This document shows positions 57,800-64,000 of a stretch of 64,000 nucleotides of DNA, one piece after another. The stretch is from assembly GCA_947650285.1 (NCBI GenBank), contig CANTFL010000037.1, positions 62,001-126,000 on the forward strand. Reading direction: 5' to 3'. The notes below the pieces were generated by a model, which saw only the letters and a program-made list of their open reading frames with translations, was not told the origin of the DNA and did no database searches. This DNA comes from Hyaloperonospora brassicae. Lineage: Eukaryota; Oomycota; Peronosporomycetes; Peronosporales; Peronosporaceae. The position numbers were made by a program, and so were the translations under genes. Numbering within the stretch: position 1 is the first letter of the stretch; every line of letters begins with the position of its first letter.

Positions 57800-59560
57800 T
57801 AACTTGTGTAGTAATCTTCAGATTTTTATCATAGATGATCATGTCATATCGGATCCAACCCACCGATCCAACATAGGATCGGGCGTACCCGGATCTCGAA
57901 CGAATATTAACCCGCGGCAGAGGTTGTCACCACGGTTATGTTCAGTCTTGTCTGATCAGACGCTCCCACGCTGGTGTTGGGCGATATTGATCAATTAGTG
58001 TTCACCGCCTTAGTCGTATGGACCAACTAGATCGAAGAGAATCCCAGTTCGATCTCTCCCGCAAGTTCGTCTTCAATCTCCGCTTTAGACGTTCTAGTGA
58101 CCGACAGCGACATTCTGCTGATAGATCGAGATGCCCTGTTCCGCTTCCCAGCGTCCGCGTGGATTCATTAAGTAAGGTATACCTTAGGTCGATGATAGAA
58201 GTGATCGACTTTCTCTATTTCTTAAACTGGATCCACATCAAGAGATCATAAATAATATGGTGATGCAGAAATTGCGTTAGATCGACAGATCTCCCGCAAT
58301 CTTAATATAGAAGAAAACTGTGAGCATCTCTGCGCTTCCGCATCTCCATACGTCCTGTTTGTCCAAGGCAAGTACAATCGCCTGTGCGCGCTATTTGAAG
58401 ATAAATCTCGCCGGTCGATGACGTATCGGGTAGAGCTGCTAAACGCCAATACAAACTACACAAGAAGGCTTCCGAGATCGTATAATTGACGAAGAAACTG
58501 CTGAAGGCGATCAGAGTACGTCATGCCGCGCAAGAGAAGTATGACAGCGAGATCGCCGGGATTCGTAAGCAAAGAACTAAGGCAGGCAATCAATCGGTGG
58601 CTGAGCGTGATACGCTATCAGATCGTCTCGAACGAGTTCAAAACAAAAGCTCGTAGTAAGAAAGCGTACCCCTATTCTCAAGACAAGCTCTGTTGATTAG
58701 TCGAACGCATCGGAGAACTTTAAGTGAAGTTGAGTCACAAGCGGGCTAACGTTACTGACCAGTTTTCGGAACGTGAACGGTTACGACGAGTTTTGCTGGA
58801 TCGCGAATTTGTGTTTACTCAGTTAAATTTCGAGATGTCTAATCTAACAACCGACAGCGACATCACTATTAAAGATTATCGAACGTGAGAGATCAAATAG
58901 ATTCATTGGTGACCGGAATGCCTGTACCGATATCGACCCCAGTGGCGTCGACCAATCTTATGTCCGGGGCTGCTTCGCACCTGTAAGTTTTCGATATCGC
59001 ATTTCCAAGCCGTTAGCGTCCGGCGTGAACCCGTGCCTTTACAGGCCCATCGCGTTCCCAAGAAATTCATTCTATCCTCGATCTCCACACTTCGATACAG
59101 GGCGGTTTGTGAATCTGAATGATCGCGTGATCCCAATATCTATCAGGATCTTGCGACCGCTAAGCTCGCGCGCAAGTTAGGGAAGTCCCTACTACGCCGT
59201 CCCGCCCCACATACATTGAAGGACTAGGAATCAATCGAGGTTAAGGATGCGATTATCGCAGCGTTATCTGGATCGCGATCTTCTTCTCGTCGCAACCCTT
59301 CCGGTGCCCTATCTCAACATTTGTCCGGATCGGCCTTCGCCACGATAATTGTAGATAAACTCGGTGAATCGGTAGTTGCTAAGACATACGCTTGGATCGA
59401 TCCAGCGAGGGTTCAATGCTTCCGAGGGGCGATCTGATTAATCGACAACCCACGTTTACCTGTCAACCGGTTGTTGTCGCTGTCAGTCTACGGGGATCTT
59501 CCTCGCGTCAGGAGCGATCGAGCTGAGTGGGTCCCGGGGTATAGAGGTCATGTGACCCGA
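57800..59560 (+). pseudogene. Decayed open frame, coiled-coil-like; family unknown
   Basis: Pieces of protein-like sequence appear in several frames: KLLKAIRVRHAAQEKYDSEI with DTLSDRLERVQNKSS near 58490-58650, and AFATIIVDKLGESVVAKTYA near 59330. Stops and shifts break every frame. The Glu/Arg/Lys-rich heptad-like part suggests a coiled coil. It may be the gag-like protein of an unidentified transposon, because it lies between retroelements, but no catalytic motif is visible. Confidence 0.35.
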
Positions 59561-59800
59561 TCTTCCTTCATGTTGCGCCTAAGTCGGCACGTAGGATCAC
59601 CAAATCAGCGTTGGTGAGTTTAACGCGAATTTTGCATTTCGACACTTCGGCAAGCCGAAACGGTATCCGTTTCCAGCGTTGGAGGTGAGTAAAAAATCCA
59701 AGCGTCGTAGTGGTTATTGTTGGTTGTGTGTACTGATGGTTGTGAATAATTTGCCATGAAGTTCCAGACCGTGACGGAAGAGTGCCTGAAGAAGAGCAAC

Positions 59801-59831
59801 TGTAACGGGGTTACACGTCGCCTGGTAGTCG
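59801..59831 (+). mobile_element. LTR end-to-end scar
   Basis: TGTAACGGGG (LTR 5' end) runs straight into TTACA (LTR 3' end), followed by CGTCGCCTGGTAGTCG, which resembles the leader CCTGGTAGCAC after the intact LTR. It could be an LTR reduced to its two ends by internal deletion. The matches are short, so chance is possible. Confidence 0.35.
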
Positions 59832-60128
59832 ACAATAGATGTGGTACACACAAGGGATGGGATCCCCTTTAAAATAATATTTGAACACAAGTATCAATTG
59901 TTGAAGACTGATGCCTGTCAACCATTGATTACAAGATCTTTTAATAGGTTTATCTAGGACATTAGTGAGTAGGTTAATCACTTTGTTCTAAGGTGTCTTT
60001 AGGTCAAAAGAAGAAATAAAATTCAGTTCCCATTTTGATCAACAAAAGCCACGAGCCTCTCCGAGGCGTCTTGCGATCGTAAAGAAGTAGTAACGCCTTA
60101 TTAAGGCAGCTACTCCTTGTGCACTTAG

Positions 60129-60568
60129 TGTAACGGGGTAGCCCGTTTCATGAGATTGTCATTAAAACAATCTGACAATAAAGAACATTACGTCGAATAT
60201 TCTTTTAACAATATCACAAGACATGGGGATATTGTTGGGATAACCGAAGGGTCTACTCATTGGTTGATATCGTGATGATATCAACCTACCAATCGCTGCT
60301 ATACGCGCGCAATGGGTGGTGAGTAGACGCCATCATACATACAGTTATATTAGTATAATTAAGTCAGGACAACAGAGATTCAAGAAGTTATAGGACTTAA
60401 TTATATTAATAAAGTTTTATTTTTACCAAGAGACTAGTCTGAATACTTAGTCTCCTTTCCTTCCTCTGTGTTCCTTAAACACCTAGCAGGGCACTGTCGA
60501 CCACTGTCGTCAGTGGGAGTATACTCCGAACTGGTCAGCCAGTACGAAGTCAACAGTGCCCCGTTACA
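60129..60568 (+). repeat. LTR of the second element, 440 bp
   Basis: Starts TGTAACGGGGTAGCCCG and ends CCCCGTTACA. GTTGATATC-GTGAT-GATATCAAC is identical to the first element's. The 3' part has unrelated sequence but the same layout: an outer 9-bp stem (60489-60497 with 60553-60561) enclosing CCACTG/CAGTGG, the palindrome GGAGTATACTCC and ACTGG/CCAGT. The call as an LTR is by similarity; the partner copy is not in the window. Confidence 0.85.
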
Positions 60569-60619
60569 CTTAGTGCGTTTGATTCTTTGAATCGTTTGGT
60601 CTCCGTGGAACAGGGAACG

Positions 60620-60790
60620 TAAGCTCTCTGAGCTTGTTGACTCTTGGGGTCGGGTTCAATGAACCAAACCTTAGCTCTCTGAGGTGTTGACTCTTTAAGT
60701 CGGGTTCGTAGAACCAAAGTTTCTCATTGAGCGTTAAGTCTCCCTCTGACTTAAGGAGCTGTGTAGCTCCTCTACACTTGGTAGCACTAG
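60620..60790 (+). repeat. Leader of the second element with a 50-bp tandem duplication and primer-site-like sequence
   Basis: Copies start near 60620 (AAGCTCTCTGAGCTTGTTGA) and 60671 (TTAGCTCTCTGAGGTGTTGA). Both continue with CTCTT, GTCGGGTTC and GAACCAAA. Each copy holds small stems such as GGTTC/GAACC. CTTGGTAGCACTAGTAGTC at 60780-60798 matches the first element's leader right after its LTR, so the duplicated segment may be an insertion between LTR and primer site. Confidence 0.55.
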
Positions 60791-61014
60791 TAGTCAATCG
60801 ACGCCTGAGTCGGTAACGACCGATCCTCTGTGAGGATAGAGCAATCCACACCCCTCTCTGAGGCCCAAAAGATCGCGCTCGATGAGCTGACCGCGGCCGT
60901 AGGCTCAGAGTATGTATGTTGTTAGCTGCACAAGGTTCCGATGTGCTCAATGCACGAGTCGAGACCTTTATTTAGTACGAAACGGCCTTTCTCGGGCAGG
61001 TATACAACCAGGTA

Positions 61015-61860
61015 GTGTCGGCTATGCCGACACGCTACGTGGCGATGACAGATGAAAAGTCTAAGCCTCGTCCCCTTCGGGTGGACGTCAAAACTTACTC
61101 CCTGAAGGAGGGGAAAAAGTTGACCCTCTGGTTCCGTGAGATTGAGATGGCCATGAGCTCTAGTCTAATCTCAGTGGAGTACCAGCGGGTTTCGCTGGAT
61201 ATCTCCAAGCTCGATGGAAGAGCTAGAGAGTGCTCTGACTTGTGGCACGTCGGTCAACTTGGCGTTTCCCTCATGGGATTCGCACAAGTTAGACCTATTG
61301 CGAGTTTTCTCGCCGCCTAACCAGGCTTATCGCATGCACTCACGATTCTTGTCTACTCTTCGGGGAAAGAATGAGTTAACGGACTATGTCCAAGAGTGGA
61401 TAACTCTTATGGCTGCTATGCAGTTCGACCCTCTCCCTGAGACAGTCTGTGTGACTGTCTTCATGGAAGATCTTCGTAATGGCGTTGCTAGTACCGAGGT
61501 GTTTCGGGTTCATCTTTATACTTTTGAGGAAGCTGAAAGCATCGCTTAGAATGCTGAGCACAATTTCAAGTCGGCCATACTTGGTTGGAATGGGTACAAC
61601 CCAAGCTTTGCGAGGGCAACCTCTGCAAATATATCGGCTTACTGTAAGCCAGAACCGATGGGTCTCAACCATGCTGAAGATGAAGGCAAAGCGGAGCTTT
61701 ATGTTGCAGAGCAACGACAGGAATTAGAACGCTGTTTATGTGCGGAAGCACTAAATACTTGCGTCTCACTAGTCCTTGGTGTAAGCAACGACAGAATCCT
61801 ATGAGTCAAAACCCCGGCCACAACCAGAAATCTGGTATGACACGGGGAAACGTCGCCACC
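61015..61860 (+). pseudogene. gag: Broken gag of the second element
   Basis: Gag-like sequence starts in one frame (RPLRVDVKTYSLKEGKKLTL; WFREIEMAMSSSL) and moves to another near 61214-61320 (AYRMHSRFLSTLRGKNELTD; PETVCVTVFMEDLRNG), where a TAG stops it at 61547-61549. Downstream, the expected zinc knuckle is only recognisable as CGSTKYLRLTSPWC with its spacing lost. At least one frameshift and one stop make it non-functional. Confidence 0.75.
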
Positions 61861-61922
61861 TAGTAGGTGAGGGGAGCCCTACTCGAGCAGAACTGAGGTC
61901 TGTCGCTTCTCTACGAGGTAGA

Positions 61923-62318
61923 GTGAAACAGGGCTTAGCTTCACCGAGCTATGTGCCCACCAGCACAGAGCGTGGATACAAGCCTGGCTTGTTATTCGCC
62001 AAGGCGAAAGTTAAAGACTTTGAGAAGCATTGGTCGATCCTAATCGACTCTGGAGCATCATTTAATTATGCTCGACGTCGTTCCCTTTAGGGAAGTCAGC
62101 GATACGCTGAAGCGTTCAAAGCGCATGAAGGTGATTCGACCACCATTCGTTTAGCGACTGTTAGTCGAGTCACGGTGCCTAAAGTTCCGTTGAACTTAGT
62201 TGTGAAGTTTTTGGACTTTGAAAGCATTGGACGCTGTCTTGTCCTCAATTTGGTATCGAGATATGATCTCATCCTAGGTATGGATTGGCTTGAACGCCAT
62301 AATCCATGGATTGATTGA
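61923..62318 (+). pseudogene. Protease region of the second element
   Basis: Reads ILIDSGASFNYARRRSL and then a TAG at 62088-62090, continuing in frame with TTIRLATVSRVTVPKVPLNL and YDLILGMDWLERHNPWID to a TGA at 62316. The active site is the normal Asp-Ser-Gly, unlike the first element. The end DLILGMDWL shows the usual form of the segment that is stopped in the first element. Confidence 0.78.
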
Positions 62319-62442
62319 AGGTCTACGACATTAGGCGCCACGCGCAATGTTTCTAGCGAATGTTTGGAGAGTTATGAGCCCACCTTGGCGAGGCAACAAA
62401 AGCGCTATTGGCGCAAGCCATTGACGGAAGATTGATGTCATT

Positions 62443-63132
62443 GTGCTGGACATTGGTATGTCAGAGTTAATTAACTCCAATGTCAATGACATCAAAATTG
62501 AGCGGAGCTCTTTCACCGTATGTGAAGGGAGTTATACTTCGTTGAGTGATACTCGTTGTGAAACTGAGCCACTGCATGCTACAGGCATGGTTGGCCTAGG
62601 GCCGAGACATCAAAAAAGTACTTTCTATGATGTGAGTGGGGTGGCATATGAAATTCCACCGAGTGAGGGCGGCCGAGGTGCCACCTCACTGAATGTAGGT
62701 AATGACATTGATGGCAAAAAGCCATAGTGTTCAGGGCTAGACCCGGATGCTGTACGTGAAGTTGTACGTGTAAATACACTGGGTGAAGTGTTTTAGTTAC
62801 GTAAAACTTCACCATATGTCGTTCAAGACATGAGATCTCGTATAGAGCGTGCTAAGATGAATAGCAACCACGGGGAACCTACTGTCCCGGCCTCTAGGAG
62901 GCGTAAGGTTTCTTTGAGGAAACAATCTCAGCGTAGGGTGGCAACCGTCAAGTGCCCAACGTCCAAGAAGTCACGAAGTGATAATAGTAATAATACACTA
63001 TATACACTTGTCAATGGGTTGACTGGCCAGATATATGGCAATATTAGTCTTGAGACTCTTCCATCCTTGGATACTCGCTTTGATCTAGACGAAATGTCTG
63101 ACGGCGAATTTAGCCAAGCCTTACAGTCATGA
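62443..63132 (+). pseudogene. Pol linker of the second element
   Basis: One frame with stops at about 62725, 62794 and 63130. It contains RSRIERAKMNSNHGEPTVPA and LDTRFDLDEMSDGEFSQALQ, continuing into the RT frame. The sequence is variable in this family, and I recognise no domain. Confidence 0.55.
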
Positions 63133-64000
63133 AAATTATCCGAGTTAGCGGTCATTCGGCCGGAAATTAAGTTGAAATCATCCTCGTTATTAGACGAGTC
63201 TGTCCTTGACGACACAAAGGCGGCATTGAATGCCCGCAGTGGATCTTCAATCCTTAAGGATTCTCCTGATCCGTTCTATCCTTTGTTAAAGGAGTTTCAG
63301 GACGTGGTGTGTCACAACCCACCGTCCGTCTTACCTCCCGATAGAGGTGTACGTCCTGTAATTGACTTGGTTCCTGGAACTAAATACTGCGTAACACGGC
63401 AGTGGCCTTTACCGAAGGAACGGTGTGACGTCATTGAAGACTTCTTTCGTGCAAAGCACGCGGCAGGAATGGTACGTGAGAGCAAATCTCCCCATTCCAC
63501 ACTGACCTTCTGTGTCAAAAAGCCCAATGGGAAGTGGCGCATTGTTCATGCTTACAATAAGCTTAATGTGGCCACCATCCCGGCTCAGACACCAATTCCG
63601 AAGAAGGTCGATCTTCAAAACAATATGGTGGGATGTACAATGTACAGTGCGCTCGACCCAGTCGATGGTTATTACCAGCTGCTCATTCGAGAAAGCGACA
63701 TTCTGCTGACAGCGGTCAGCACTCCGAGCGGTATCCTCTGGAAGTGGCTTGTTATGCTGCAAGGGTTATCAAATGCTCAGGCAACATTCAATCTTCTTAT
63801 GACACAATTGTTCAGACCCCACCGAGGATATGCACAGACGTACTTTAAAGACATCTTTGCCCATAGTCGGGCTATGAACGGTCGGTCGGATGTGGAAAAT
63901 CACATTGAACATTTACGAGCGGTGTTCGAGTGCATGCGCACGAATAAGTTGTACGCAAACTCATCGAAGTGCATATTTGGTGCCGAAGAGATTCCCTTTT
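63133..64000 (+). pseudogene. Reverse transcriptase of the second element, catalytic aspartate replaced (partial)
   Basis: Open for 289 codons to the window edge. Motifs: KYCVTRQWPLPKE, VRESKSPHSTLTFCVKKPNG, WRIVHAYNKLNVATIPAQTP, YSALDPVDGYYQLLIRE, MLQGLSNAQATFN, then TYFKDIFAHS. The last should be YxDD: codon 63847-63849 is AAA (Lys) where Asp is required. The RT would be inactive even though this stretch is open. The upstream TGA at 63130-63132 also separates it from the rest of pol. Confidence 0.88.

Larger units (their letters stand above)
60129..64000 (+). mobile_element. Second Ty3/Gypsy element, decayed, cut by the window end
   Basis: Begins with an LTR related to the first element's, then gag, protease and reverse transcriptase remnants in the same order and orientation. 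All frames are broken, and the RT catalytic site is altered. It is more decayed than the 48186 element and has fewer perfect inverted repeats. The right part lies outside the window. Confidence 0.88.

Overview
The window looks like nuclear DNA of an oomycete, most likely one of the Peronosporales (Phytophthora or downy mildew type). The signs are compact genes with few short GT-AG introns, glutamine and glutamate codon runs, CCAAT boxes close to start codons, a SulP-STAS-cyclic-nucleotide-binding transporter, a small cysteine-rich secreted protein relic, and large gene-poor stretches filled with decayed Ty3/Gypsy and LINE elements. The placement is inferred from gene content; no species marker is present.

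Layout. 1-3.8 kb: gene-poor. 3.8-8.9 kb: four compact genes: an RBM8A/Y14 exon-junction protein, a BED zinc finger fused to an RraA-like fold, a second RraA-like gene transcribed away from it, and a degenerate medium-chain dehydrogenase-like protein. 9-30 kb: about 21 kb with no convincing intact gene, holding a LINE 3' end, a decayed LTR, simple and tandem repeats, and a small cysteine-rich secreted protein gene stopped by a nonsense codon. 30-46.7 kb: a second gene island with a tandem PH-like protein, a three-exon ankyrin/cysteine-cluster protein, an intron-rich unrecognised gene, an FHA/RING-CH protein, a SulP transporter, and a further unresolved multi-exon gene or relic. 47.9-64 kb: retroelements, with one Ty3/Gypsy chromodomain element complete from LTR to LTR (48186-56166) and a related one that runs off the right edge (60129-64000). 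A decayed coiled-coil-type open frame and a GATC-rich tandem repeat lie between them.

The most unusual signal is in the complete retroelement. Its LTRs, untranslated parts and coding regions are packed with short, mostly perfect inverted repeats (arms of 6-12 bp, loops usually 1-20 nt), one after another for nearly 8 kb. The gag start codon sits inside one such stem. Between the two LTRs, several stems are unchanged while their loops and the linkers differ. The related element shows the same architecture at its LTR 3' end with different sequence. The nearby cellular genes do not show this on a similar reading. I know of no described explanation. The protein frames are broken in many places, so structure seems to have been kept, or repeatedly regenerated, separately from coding capacity.

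Limits: everything was read by eye from sequence and translation. No homology search, folding, or splice prediction was run. Family calls rest on motifs, and intron positions are inferred from reading frame and GT-AG.
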